Positions 20,247 through 30,470 of a stretch of 64,000 nucleotides of DNA are shown in pieces (the first letter of the stretch is position 1; each line of letters starts with the position of its first letter). Source of the DNA: Ferruginibacter sp. (GTDB taxonomy: Bacteria > Bacteroidota > Bacteroidia > Chitinophagales > Chitinophagaceae); assembly GCF_014377975.1 (NCBI RefSeq), contig NZ_JACMOO010000257.1:16704-80703 (forward strand), written 5' to 3'. Under the pieces are notes generated by a model that worked only from the letters and a program-made list of their open reading frames with translations, had not been told where the DNA came from and ran no database searches. Position numbers and translations under genes: made by a program.

Positions 20247-20783
20247 TTATTCTGTTACCTGATAAATTTCTGCAAGGTTCCTGCCTAACCCGTCATAATC
20301 AAGCCCAAAGCCCAGTAAAAAAATGTTGGGTACACTAAAACCCAGGTAATCTATTACAACCGGATGCTGTAAAGCGGTTGGTTTATGCAGCAAAGCCGCT
20401 ATTTTTAAAGAAGCTGGTTGCTGAATGTATAACTGTGGTAAAAATTTATGCAAGGTAGTGCCGGTATCAACAATATCTTCGATAATGATGACATGCCTGT
20501 CTTTTAATGGTTCATCCAGCCCTATGGAAGTAATAACGTTGCCGGTAGAACGGGTGCCTTTATACGAAGCCAGTTTGATAAAACATATTTCAGCATCAAT
20601 ATGTATTTCTTTAAAAAGATCGGAAGCAAACATAAAAGAGCCGTTCAAAATGGCAATAAATATCGGGCGTTTGCCATCATACGCTGTGTTAATTTCTTCA
20701 GCAAGTTCTTTTATCCGGTTCCTGATTTTTGATGCACTGATGTATGGTTTAAATTTTTTATCATTTACCTGGATCACTGACAT
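20247..20783 (-). CDS. hpt: Hypoxanthine phosphoribosyltransferase
   Basis: HVIIIEDIVDTGTTLHKFLP PRPP-binding motif; FIAILNGSFMFASDL. Confidence 0.93.
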   Translation of the reverse strand: MSVIQVNDKKFKPYISASKIRNRIKELAEEINTAYDGKRPIFIAILNGSFMFASDLFKEIHIDAEICFIKLASYKGTRSTGNVITSIGLDEPLKDRHVIIIEDIVDTGTTLHKFLPQLYIQQPASLKIAALLHKPTALQHPVVIDYLGFSVPNIFLLGFGLDYDGLGRNLAEIYQVTE

Positions 20784-20814
20784 TGATGTTGGCTGTTTAT
20801 ATTTTTAAAGAAGA

Positions 20815-21981
20815 CTATTCAGATACAATTAACTGCTGACCTATTTTTAAATAGTCGGTTGTTAAGTTATTCCACTGCCGTAATTGTTGTACACTTACCT
20901 GGTATTTTTTAGCGATGGCATACAACCCTTCCCTGGGTTGAACAGCGTGTGTTTTAGGCAGAACAACCGGCTCATTTTTAACTACTGCTGAAGCTGCTGT
21001 ATTCTTTATTCCAACTGCTTGCTGTGTTTGTGGTGCAGGAGTTAAATACAATTTTGTTCCGGAAGGAATTAGTGAATTTTCTGTAATGGTATTATATAAC
21101 AAAAGGTATTTTAACTGGATACCTTTTTTTTGTGCAATATCATAAATAGGTTCCTGTTGCTGAACCAGGTAAAAATCCTGTTGCCCGGTTTTTGATTTTT
21201 TTTGTAAAAAAACAATCTGATCATTTTTAAGAATCCCATCTTCCTCCAGATCGTTAAATGCCAATAATTTACTTAAATCAATATCATTGGATGTGGCAAT
21301 TGCCAGCAGCGAAGTACCTTTTTGTGCATTGATATATTTATGACCGTTGATATAATTTATTGCATTTGCTTCAGCCGGCACGTTCGGGTCATTGCTATCA
21401 GATGGCTTTTCAGTGGCAGGTTCTTTATCGTCCTGGTATTTTCCGGTTTCGATTTTGGCTAAATCTTTAGCCCCCATTAAAGAATACTGCTGCAGGTTGT
21501 ATTGCTCAATATTTTTTATCAGAATGTCTGGATATTTAGGATTGGTTGCATAACCCGCTTTTCGTAAACCCTTTGCCCAACCTTTGTAATCTGTCGGGTC
21601 TAACGTAAATAAAAAAGCGTACCATTCTTTTCCACGTAAATAATTGCTGTGATCCCTGTAAGAAGCTTCTGCGTCTTTGTAACTGCGAAAGCATTCACCC
21701 GGTGCATCATCATCATGAGTTACGGCATCTGATGTCCAGGAGCTTTTACATTTTATACCAAAATGATTGTTCGATTTTTTTACGAGCACACTGTTACCAT
21801 TTTCAGTTTCCAGTAACCCCTGTGCCAGGGTTATGGCTGCAGGCACCCCCATTCTTTTCATTTCATTTATTGCAAGGTCTTTGTACTTTTCAATATATTG
21901 ATCCGGCGTGATAGTTTGCGCAACTACACTTCCGCAAATACCGGCAACCATCGTCAATAAATAAATTATTTTTTTTATCAT
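20815..21981 (-). CDS. Glucosaminidase-domain protein with LysM repeats
   Basis: Glucosaminidase fold (PAAITLAQGLLETENGNS...NHFGIKCKSSW) and C-terminal LysM (HAVQPREGLYAIAKKYQVSVQQLRQWNN). Confidence 0.9.
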   Translation of the reverse strand: MIKKIIYLLTMVAGICGSVVAQTITPDQYIEKYKDLAINEMKRMGVPAAITLAQGLLETENGNSVLVKKSNNHFGIKCKSSWTSDAVTHDDDAPGECFRSYKDAEASYRDHSNYLRGKEWYAFLFTLDPTDYKGWAKGLRKAGYATNPKYPDILIKNIEQYNLQQYSLMGAKDLAKIETGKYQDDKEPATEKPSDSNDPNVPAEANAINYINGHKYINAQKGTSLLAIATSNDIDLSKLLAFNDLEEDGILKNDQIVFLQKKSKTGQQDFYLVQQQEPIYDIAQKKGIQLKYLLLYNTITENSLIPSGTKLYLTPAPQTQQAVGIKNTAASAVVKNEPVVLPKTHAVQPREGLYAIAKKYQVSVQQLRQWNNLTTDYLKIGQQLIVSE

Positions 21982-22009
21982 AATTAATCGCCTTTTGGTG
22001 AACGGATAT

Positions 22010-22648
22010 TTATAATTTTCTTATCAGCGTCAGTCCATCCCTGACAGTTAATAAAACCTGCTGTACCCTTGTATCTTTTTTTACGTGCTCATTAAAAGCA
22101 TGCATCGCTATGGCATTTTTGCCACTGACATTTTGTTCCAGCACCTGCCCGTGAAATAACGTATTATCGGCAATGATAACAGCATTCGGTTTTACAGAAG
22201 GTAAAATTAATTCGTAATAATCAATATACCCTGTTTTATCTGCATCAATAAAAACCATGTCCCACAATTCATTCAAAGCAGGAATAATTTGCCTGGCATC
22301 ACCAACATGCTGCACAATATTATCTCTGTAAGTTGATAGTTCAAAATATGCCTTTGCTGTTGTTGCGTCTTCGTCCCGCAATTCAATGGTGTGCAGTTTG
22401 CCCCCAAATTGTAATCCTTTTACTAAACACAATGCGCTGTATCCGGTAAAAGTACCAATCTCCAATATTGTTTTTGGATGCAATAACTGACTCAACATCG
22501 TTAAAAAACTTCCCTGCACATGGCCACTCAGCATATGTGCGTGGGCATGCGTTTTTGTTGTATGTAAATTTAATGCATGCAAAAGTCCATCTTCTTCCGA
22601 AGAAAATTTAGCAGCATATTCTTCTGCTTCCCTGCTTACCAGCTCCAT
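22010..22648 (-). CDS. O-methyltransferase (SAM-dependent, COMT-like)
   Basis: KTILEIGTFTGYSALCL, DMVFIDADKTGYIDYYE. Confidence 0.9.
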   Translation of the reverse strand: MELVSREAEEYAAKFSSEEDGLLHALNLHTTKTHAHAHMLSGHVQGSFLTMLSQLLHPKTILEIGTFTGYSALCLVKGLQFGGKLHTIELRDEDATTAKAYFELSTYRDNIVQHVGDARQIIPALNELWDMVFIDADKTGYIDYYELILPSVKPNAVIIADNTLFHGQVLEQNVSGKNAIAMHAFNEHVKKDTRVQQVLLTVRDGLTLIRKL

Positions 22649-22742
22649 AATAATCGATTTAGTTTATAACAACAACCATCCTTAATTTACCGGTTAAAGA
22701 ATACTGTTGAAAGACGCAAAAATAAAATTTATATTGGTTGAA

Positions 22743-24185
22743 TTACTGTTTTTTAGATATGATTAACAAGCCCATAAAGGTAAGCAGACCGTTAATAACC
22801 AATAACTCTAACCCAATTTGATAATTACCGAAAAGTGCCTGCTGGTATTTATCAATAAAAAAACAAGCTAGCGGTGCCGCAATACATACAACCGGTACAA
22901 ATTTATCCTTAACACTTCTTTTTAATAAAATACCAAAAGTAAAAAGACCAAGTAGTGGCCCATAAGTGTATGCTGCCACTTTTAATATAACACCAATCAT
23001 ACTTGGCTCATTGATCCACTTATATAACATTACAAATAATAAAAAAATACCTGCAAATACAAGGTGTACCCGTTGCCTTAATTTTTTCTTTTTTATATCC
23101 GTTAAATCGATTCTTCTTTGTATGCCAATTATATCGATACAGAAAGAAGAGGTTAATGCTGTAATGGCACCATCTGCACTGGGAAATAATGCCGATATCA
23201 ACGCAATAATAAAAATGATTGAAATAAAGGGTGGCATGTGTTGTAAGGCAACAACAGGAAATATTTTATCGCCAATAGCAGTAACATTATTTTGCGCTGC
23301 AAACAGATACAGTAATCCGCCGAGAAAAAGAAATAACAGAATAACCACCAGCAGTATCACGGATAAAGTGATCATATTTTTTTGCGAATCTTTTAGCGTC
23401 TTCACAGAAATATTTTTTTGCATCATCTCCTGGTCCATACCGGTCATTGTAATAGTTATAAATGCACCAGCCACAATTTGCTTCACAAAAAAAAGCTTGG
23501 TATCCGGGTCAGTAAAAAAAATCCGGCTATATCCCTTTTCATTCATCGCCTGCAAACTTTCACCAAAGCCAATATTTAAGTTATTTAAAATATAGATCAC
23601 ACAAATTATCAGCCCTGCCAGCATGCAGGTTGTTTGTAAGGTATCTGTCCACACAATGGTCTTTACACCACCTTCGTATGTGTATACCAGTATCATAATT
23701 AAAATAACCAGTGTGGTAACCCAAAAAGGCACACCAAAACTTTTTAAAATAGCTTCCTGTAAAATATTTACAACAAGATAAAGTCTTGCTGTGGCACCTA
23801 AAGTTCTTGATAAAATAAAAAACGAAGCCCCGGTTTTATAGGATATAAATCCTAATCTGCCGCTGAGGTAATTATAAATCGAAGTAAGATTAAGCCTGTA
23901 ATAAATGGGCAGTAATACAAATGCAATTATTATATAGCCAATAAGGTAACCCAGCGTAATTTGAAAATAGGCAAACGATTCTTTTGCAACTGCACCAGGC
24001 ACACTCACAAACGTAACACCGCTAAGCGAGGTACCAATCATACCAAATGCAACCAGCATCCAGTTGCTATTTTTGTTTCCTATAAAAAATGTTTCATTGG
24101 TAGAATTTCTGGAGGTGCGCCACGCCACAAAAAGTAATACTATAAAATACAAAAGCACTACAGGAAATAAGATAGTTGGAGACAT
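22743..24185 (-). CDS. Sodium:solute symporter (SSS family)
   Basis: Multi-TM protein; GMIGTSLSGVTFVSVPG, SALFPSADGAITALTSSFCIDI. Confidence 0.9.
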   Translation of the reverse strand: MSPTILFPVVLLYFIVLLFVAWRTSRNSTNETFFIGNKNSNWMLVAFGMIGTSLSGVTFVSVPGAVAKESFAYFQITLGYLIGYIIIAFVLLPIYYRLNLTSIYNYLSGRLGFISYKTGASFFILSRTLGATARLYLVVNILQEAILKSFGVPFWVTTLVILIMILVYTYEGGVKTIVWTDTLQTTCMLAGLIICVIYILNNLNIGFGESLQAMNEKGYSRIFFTDPDTKLFFVKQIVAGAFITITMTGMDQEMMQKNISVKTLKDSQKNMITLSVILLVVILLFLFLGGLLYLFAAQNNVTAIGDKIFPVVALQHMPPFISIIFIIALISALFPSADGAITALTSSFCIDIIGIQRRIDLTDIKKKKLRQRVHLVFAGIFLLFVMLYKWINEPSMIGVILKVAAYTYGPLLGLFTFGILLKRSVKDKFVPVVCIAAPLACFFIDKYQQALFGNYQIGLELLVINGLLTFMGLLIISKKQ

Positions 24186-24266
24186 TTATTATTTATTTAC
24201 CTAAAATTAAGATTGAAAATAGAGAAAAACTTTGTGTCTTTGCTTATAAATAATGTATAAAATTAT

Positions 24267-24806
24267 ATGCAGTACAAATCAATAGCTGTTTTTTGTGGCA
24301 GTAAAACAGGCAATAATATTTTATTTGCAACGCATGCAACCCAACTTGGTTACTTGTTGGCCGAAAAAAATATTACGCTTATTTATGGTGGCGGCAATAA
24401 AGGTTTAATGGCTTCTGTAGCCAATGCGGTGCTGGAAAAAGGTGGCAAAGTAATTGGCATTATTCCACAGGTTTTAACCCAATGGGAACACCATCATCAA
24501 GGTATTACAGAATTGATTGTTGTTGAAACGATGCATGTTCGCAAACGCATGTTGTACGAAAAGTGTGATGCTGCTATTGTATTACCCGGCGGTTATGGCA
24601 CACTGGATGAATTATTTGAAATGCTTACCTGGAACCAGCTCAGCATTCACGATAAACCCATTTATATTTTAAACAGTGACGGTTTCTATGACGGCTTAAT
24701 AATACACATCAACAATATGCAGCAGGAAAATTTTCTATACCATGAACCTGCAAATAGTTTTACTGTGGTAAATACACCAGAGGAGATTTTTATTGCGGAT
24801 CAATAA
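24267..24806 (+). CDS. LOG-family (TIGR00730) Rossmann-fold protein
   Basis: YGGGNKGLMASVANAVLEKGGKVIGIIP and PGGYGTLDELFEMLTW. Confidence 0.93.
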   Translation: MQYKSIAVFCGSKTGNNILFATHATQLGYLLAEKNITLIYGGGNKGLMASVANAVLEKGGKVIGIIPQVLTQWEHHHQGITELIVVETMHVRKRMLYEKCDAAIVLPGGYGTLDELFEMLTWNQLSIHDKPIYILNSDGFYDGLIIHINNMQQENFLYHEPANSFTVVNTPEEIFIADQ

Positions 24807-25414
24807 CGTTCTCTTCTTTGCCTTCCCTGGAACAAACCAATATTGTAACCAGCCCTGACTACAGGTATCATCCGGTGATAAGAATCTATATAAGGTGAAT
24901 TGGGTTGTTGTGCCACATCAAACATTACAGACAGGTAGAAATAGGAATTATTTCCTTCTGAACGTCCACTACTGTAACCCGCTCCCAGCAATACACTGTT
25001 TACATCTGTTTTACTTTTTGAAATTGTACCAACGCCTGGCTCTATCACTTTCCGGCTTATAAAATTATGTTCATACTGTGCCTCCAGGTACAAAAAATTA
25101 ATAGGAAAAACTCTCACAAACGCACCAGGACCTATATTGGTTTGCCGATACTTAATTCCGCTGTAATCTTTTTGTCCCTGATAAACAAAATTTAAACTCA
25201 CAGCAGCATCCAGCCATTTTGTAACATTGTAACCCAGGTAGGGGCTTACTCCCAAAGTTGTTCCTCCGGTATAAAATGCCAGTGTAAGATCGCCGCCTGT
25301 AAATAATTTATCTTTTTGAAATCCGGAAGGTTTCTCTTCATCCTCTCCAGTTTTTTGAGCAAAAACTGATGTTGAAAAAACAATAACAGTAACCAATAAA
25401 AATATCTTTTTCAT
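24800..25414 (-). CDS. Outer-membrane beta-barrel-like hypothetical protein
   Basis: Signal peptide, alternating barrel-type strands. Confidence 0.65.
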   Translation of the reverse strand: MKKIFLLVTVIVFSTSVFAQKTGEDEEKPSGFQKDKLFTGGDLTLAFYTGGTTLGVSPYLGYNVTKWLDAAVSLNFVYQGQKDYSGIKYRQTNIGPGAFVRVFPINFLYLEAQYEHNFISRKVIEPGVGTISKSKTDVNSVLLGAGYSSGRSEGNNSYFYLSVMFDVAQQPNSPYIDSYHRMIPVVRAGYNIGLFQGRQRRERY

Positions 25415-25657
25415 TTGTTGTTTTTTGAGCTTACGGATTATTTCATAATCCAGTAAAATTTGGTGTTCTATAAATATATTCTTGTAAAAATCGTTTAAAA
25501 GATTGAGTTATGCTTTAATCAATTTTAAGTGAGTACAATAAATATTGTTAATTTTTATTGCACGCTTTAAACGACGCACCTCCGAATATCTTTTAAGGTA
25601 GATTTTAAATAAGTTTAGAAGTATTACTGCAAAATAAAAAGGAAATAAAAAATGCTT

Positions 25658-26689
25658 TTAAAATTTTGGACAAATAACCTGACGGCTATCGCCGTTAGAA
25701 TCGCCATAGTAGCCCTTCCTTATTATATTGAATTCGGAAGCCCCCTGCAGATTATTATAATTTCTTAAAGAAGAGGTAGTAGCATCATAGCTAAATGTAA
25801 AGCGAACAAATTTAACTTCGAATCCAACCATAGGTATAATGGCATCGCCACCCCGATAATACAAACCCGCCAATAATTGGGTAGCTCCACCAGCTCCGGA
25901 AAGATTATAATTGGCATTTAATCCAATCACTATTTCGCTTGATTTTGCCTGCGTAGTGTAATAGGCATTGGGGTTAAGAATAACCCGGTCGTTTACTTTT
26001 AAAAGTGCATTGATAAACCCAATATGGCGCATAGATAATTTTGAGCTATCTGCATTATCACTAAAAAATGTTTCCTGCGGGCGGTTTACATGATGTATCG
26101 AATAGCCTCCGTTGATATACACATTTTCATTAGGGAAATAAGCATAATTTAAACCAACCTGTATATCAAAATAGCTTACATTATTGTTTACTAATACCAC
26201 ATCTGTAGGTGTATTTGAATCAAAAAATTTTCCATCAAACTGGTCAGGAAACTTTAATTTGCTTTGATCAATTCTTTTGTTTGCCCAACCAAGATTAAAG
26301 CCTGCGGTAAGCAAACTGCTGCTTGCAAGCATCTGATGGTACGCTATAGAACCGTAAACTTTGGTTGAACGCAGACCGCCGCTACCTGCTACATCACTTA
26401 AGATAAAACCGCCCAAACCCAGCCAGCCATTCTCTATCTGATTACGCAAAACTTGTGCGTCTCCGAATATACTTACTGTTTTATAAGGAGCTGCCAAAAT
26501 GGAAGAATACTGGTTACGGTAACTGGCGCCCAGCCTGTAATCTGCATCCGGAATAAAACCTGTATTAGCCGGATTGATTGTTAGCGGCGCATTAAAAAAC
26601 TGGGAAAAATGTAGGTCCTGTGCCTGAACAAATGTGGCAATTTGCAGGCTAACCGCTATTATAAAAAATATTTTTTTTCCGTTTTCCAT
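25658..26689 (-). CDS. PorP/SprF family type IX secretion system membrane protein
   Basis: DLHFSQFFNAPLTINPANTGFIPDADYRLGASYRNQY. Confidence 0.95.
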   Translation of the reverse strand: MENGKKIFFIIAVSLQIATFVQAQDLHFSQFFNAPLTINPANTGFIPDADYRLGASYRNQYSSILAAPYKTVSIFGDAQVLRNQIENGWLGLGGFILSDVAGSGGLRSTKVYGSIAYHQMLASSSLLTAGFNLGWANKRIDQSKLKFPDQFDGKFFDSNTPTDVVLVNNNVSYFDIQVGLNYAYFPNENVYINGGYSIHHVNRPQETFFSDNADSSKLSMRHIGFINALLKVNDRVILNPNAYYTTQAKSSEIVIGLNANYNLSGAGGATQLLAGLYYRGGDAIIPMVGFEVKFVRFTFSYDATTSSLRNYNNLQGASEFNIIRKGYYGDSNGDSRQVICPKF

Positions 26690-26714
26690 TTAGGCTTATT
26701 CAGCAAATGATTGT

Positions 26715-29700
26715 TTATCTTAACAAAGTAATGTCTCCTGCTTTTCGATATTTTGTGCCATCTGTAAATTCAACATCCAGTGTATAAGTATATACTTCCA
26801 ATGGTTGAAGCGCTCCTCTGTAAGTACCATCCCATCCCTGGTTGATACTTGTACTTATAAATATCAGCTGCCCCCGACGGTTATAAATTTTCCAGTTCAT
26901 TTTTCCAATTCCAAAACCTTTTACATTTATAACAGCATTTTTTCCAAATTTACCCGGCGTAAATGCATTGGGTACATCAATCAGTGGGATAACTTTTGCA
27001 GACACATCTAAACAAAAAGTATCAATACAACCGGCTGCATTGATCGCCTGCAAGCATACCTTATAGGTTCCGGTAGCTAAAAACTGATACAGCGGATTGG
27101 TTTCAGTAGATGTTTGTCCTTCACTAAATGTCCATATATAACTGGTGGCACCCACAGAAAGATTTGTAAACTTTACCGGTGTATTTTCCGGCGATGGATT
27201 GGGGGATGCACTGAAGTTTGCAGCAGGAATTTCGTACACAGTAATAGTAAAACTGAAAGAATCTATTTTATTACAGGTAGAAGTATCATTGGCAACCAAC
27301 TTAACAGAGTATGTACCGGCATTTGCATAAAAATGAACCGGATTAACATCTGTCGAAGTGCTGCCATCGCCAAAAGTCCATTTAAAATCGGTACCCCCCA
27401 GAGAAGTGTTATTAAATAAAGCATTGTAAGGCTTGCAACCTTTTTCGGGTGTTGCAAACTGTGCCTTAACCGTAACGGCTAAACGCACCTGATTAACAAC
27501 AGAGTCGGGCGCATTGCAAAAAACCGTATCATCCACCACCAGCCGCACATTATAGGTACCAACTGATGCATAAGTATGTTGTTGATTTCCAAAACCGGAT
27601 CTTACCAGTGGTGTGCCATCTCCAAAATCCCATAAAAAACTCGTGGGTTTAAATAAAGGTATTCTGGCTGTAGTGGTATTTGTAAAAATGTAGGAAAGAT
27701 TAGTACAAGGTGGAATTTTATTTGCAATAAAATCCGGGTGTACTTCATTATTACCAACCTTAACATTGATATACGCCGTATCGGATATATTACAGGTGGC
27801 TGAATCAATAGAAACCAGCATCAACCTGTAAATGCCCACTTTGGTATATATATGAGTTGTCGAGTTTTTGGGTGTAAAAGTGGTGTCTTTTTTTGGGCTG
27901 TTGACATCGCCATAATCCCAGATGTACATTTTTCCTTTTGCGAGCGTGTCAGTAAACTGAATGGTAAGTGGCACGCAACCAACAGTATCAACCACGCCGT
28001 TGATGGTTGCTTTTACACTTGCGCCAATTCCGCCAAAATTCATTTCTATTTTAACTGCGGCTTCGTTGCAATTGGAAGATCCGTTTACAGGTGCCCAAAC
28101 ACCTGGGGTAGTGGGAAAAAATCCTGCAGTACGCGGCCCTCCGCAATTGGCGCAAATGGCCTGGTAAATAATTCCGTTGGCATCAAAGCGGCTGGTTCCT
28201 CCGTCTACATGGTCATCAAAACCACCTGTTTGTCCGAAAAAGCTGCCGAATAATTGGCTTTTAGCATCTTTTTCCAGAACAAAAAAGTAGAAATCGCCCC
28301 CGTCGCTGACAGATTTGAGCGCATTGGAAGTAACCGGCATTCCCCGCGTTCCTGCACATGGATATTGCCGGTCATTATTGAATTTGCCCCCCCAACCAGA
28401 TACATACACATTCTGACACCTGTCTACCAAAAAAGCAACTGGTGAAATATTTGGAATGCTTGAGTTGGTACCGAATATGGTGGAATACACAAAAGATGAT
28501 AAATCTGGTTGCAACTTGGCAATAAACTGCTTCGCACCAGCATTACTATATGCAGCATTTTTAACGGGCCAGTTACCGGTAGTAGCACCCATAATATAAG
28601 GAAATCCAAATTTGTCAAACTGAATTCCATAAACAAGGTCATTACCACTGGTGCCCGCGAAAATAGTTTTTATAATAGCAGATCCAGCGGTTGTAATTTC
28701 TGTTACAAATCCATCTGTAGCGCCTCCCTGGTTTGTAATGCCAAGCCCCGGTTCTGTTGGCGATCCGGGAATGATACCGGGAAGCACTGTACTTGTGGTT
28801 CCACCGGCCACATATAAATTTCCATTTGCCGGATTGATTGACAATACAAAACAGGCATCGCTGCCCTCTCCTCCAAAAAAAGTACTGAAAATAATACCCG
28901 TAAGATTGGGGGTAAATTTCATCACAACTCCATCCTGCCTTCCTCCACCATATTTACTTTGAAACACTCCGCTGGTTACCGGAAAATCTGCTGATTGAGT
29001 GCAGGATGCCAGGTAAATATTGCCGCCGCCATCCAGTATCACTTCACTCCGTGCATCATCCCCATAATTTCTTCTTGTTTCGAAAGCGCCATCTGTTTGG
29101 CCATTGGGTGCCCCTACCAGAGGAGAGTATTTGGGTTTAATATTAACGCCATCATCTCCGCTCCCTCCCACTTTAATTGATCCAATTAAAGCCGTGCCGG
29201 TTGAATTAAATTTCGTAACTACAATATCGTATCCCCCGGGTATCCCTATAAAAGGCGTTGTTGTAGGATAATCGGAAGATGTTGTTCTGCCTGCAACAAT
29301 CAAATTTCCCTGTCCGTCACTAATCATACTGTGTGGCTGTTCGTTGCCCGTTGCCCCACCCAAATAGGTGGCATACATCCGGTTAAGCCCATCGGGTGAA
29401 AATTTAATAATAGCAATATCATAAGGGCCGTTGGCGTCTTCTTGTGAGCCACCGTTAAAAGTTTGATTAAAAGCGCCTGTTGACGTTGGATATCCTGAAC
29501 CAAAAGAGATACCGCCTGCAAACAAACTTCCATCCGGGCCCGGGGTTGCTGTATATCCCCAGTTATCGGTGGTGCTTCCTGTAAAGGAACTAAAAATTAA
29601 TGTTGGATCAATAATAAGCGTTGCATCGGGAGAGTAATTTTTAATTTTAAATCTTACCACGTTATCTTTTACCACATATTTACAATCCACGTTTGTTCTA

Positions 29701-30368
29701 CCCGCCGTGGATACCTGGTACGAATAGGGGTATAATTCTTTTACGTCACCAACTGAAGTACCAATAACCAGTTCCTTATTTCTTACTTCCAAATTATCAA
29801 CTCCCTCATACTTCAATGCAATGTCGTTTACATTACCTCCGGGATGAACAATTAAATCATATTTTAAAGTGCCGGCATCTGTATAATATCTTACATCAAT
29901 ATTAGGATACATATTGGTGTAGGTAACCCCCTGATAAATTTTGCAACCACCTTTCCATTTGCTTTTATCGTTGCCTATAAAATAGTTATTGTAAGTAGAT
30001 AAGGGCTTATCTGGCCGGGATTCTGTAGTATTCGATGCCCCTAAAAAATTCACTCTATAAGCATGTGAGTGAATTACGAGATTATTATTTTTTGGCAGAG
30101 AAGATTTACTATTGATAGTTCTTGATTCAACCGTGTTGCTGTCTGTACCAAGACGCCCATGCATTTGATCGGCAAGTTTTTTCAGATCATCTGAATTATG
30201 CAGTACAACACTAAAGCCATTTTTTTGTAAAAAAAATGCGCCGGTAGATATCTCACTTTTAAATTCAGCCCTGCTGTCCCACTGACCTTTGTTTTCAATA
30301 AATTGTAACTGGGCAAAACATGTACCGCCTATAAATATTATTGAAGACGTAAGAAACAGATAAAGCAT
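26715..30368 (-). CDS. Large secreted protein with SBBP/beta-propeller-like repeats, PKD domains and gliding-motility-type (type B) C-terminal domain
   Basis: QFIENKGQWDSRAEF N-domain, repeated ...IYLASCTQSADFPVTSGVFQ repeats, PKD repeats (FTWTFGDGS-like), C-terminal VPNAFTPG...WKIYNRRGQLIF...WDGTYRG. Confidence 0.9.
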   Translation of the reverse strand: MLYLFLTSSIIFIGGTCFAQLQFIENKGQWDSRAEFKSEISTGAFFLQKNGFSVVLHNSDDLKKLADQMHGRLGTDSNTVESRTINSKSSLPKNNNLVIHSHAYRVNFLGASNTTESRPDKPLSTYNNYFIGNDKSKWKGGCKIYQGVTYTNMYPNIDVRYYTDAGTLKYDLIVHPGGNVNDIALKYEGVDNLEVRNKELVIGTSVGDVKELYPYSYQVSTAGRTNVDCKYVVKDNVVRFKIKNYSPDATLIIDPTLIFSSFTGSTTDNWGYTATPGPDGSLFAGGISFGSGYPTSTGAFNQTFNGGSQEDANGPYDIAIIKFSPDGLNRMYATYLGGATGNEQPHSMISDGQGNLIVAGRTTSSDYPTTTPFIGIPGGYDIVVTKFNSTGTALIGSIKVGGSGDDGVNIKPKYSPLVGAPNGQTDGAFETRRNYGDDARSEVILDGGGNIYLASCTQSADFPVTSGVFQSKYGGGRQDGVVMKFTPNLTGIIFSTFFGGEGSDACFVLSINPANGNLYVAGGTTSTVLPGIIPGSPTEPGLGITNQGGATDGFVTEITTAGSAIIKTIFAGTSGNDLVYGIQFDKFGFPYIMGATTGNWPVKNAAYSNAGAKQFIAKLQPDLSSFVYSTIFGTNSSIPNISPVAFLVDRCQNVYVSGWGGKFNNDRQYPCAGTRGMPVTSNALKSVSDGGDFYFFVLEKDAKSQLFGSFFGQTGGFDDHVDGGTSRFDANGIIYQAICANCGGPRTAGFFPTTPGVWAPVNGSSNCNEAAVKIEMNFGGIGASVKATINGVVDTVGCVPLTIQFTDTLAKGKMYIWDYGDVNSPKKDTTFTPKNSTTHIYTKVGIYRLMLVSIDSATCNISDTAYINVKVGNNEVHPDFIANKIPPCTNLSYIFTNTTTARIPLFKPTSFLWDFGDGTPLVRSGFGNQQHTYASVGTYNVRLVVDDTVFCNAPDSVVNQVRLAVTVKAQFATPEKGCKPYNALFNNTSLGGTDFKWTFGDGSTSTDVNPVHFYANAGTYSVKLVANDTSTCNKIDSFSFTITVYEIPAANFSASPNPSPENTPVKFTNLSVGATSYIWTFSEGQTSTETNPLYQFLATGTYKVCLQAINAAGCIDTFCLDVSAKVIPLIDVPNAFTPGKFGKNAVINVKGFGIGKMNWKIYNRRGQLIFISTSINQGWDGTYRGALQPLEVYTYTLDVEFTDGTKYRKAGDITLLR

Positions 30369-30470
30369 TATTTTATTAATACATTTCAATAGAAAGAATT
30401 TTATACAAAGTACTCTAATATAACCACACAATCTACCCGATTGTTGCGTTTATGATTTGTTAACTATTAA

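Noticed and set aside
22966-23595. 209-aa plus-strand ORF opposite the SSS symporter
   Set aside because: Antisense to a clear transporter gene; no recognisable domain
26805-29180. Many small plus-strand ORFs across the giant type-B CTD gene
   Set aside because: Antisense shadow frames of a 3.7-kb repeat protein
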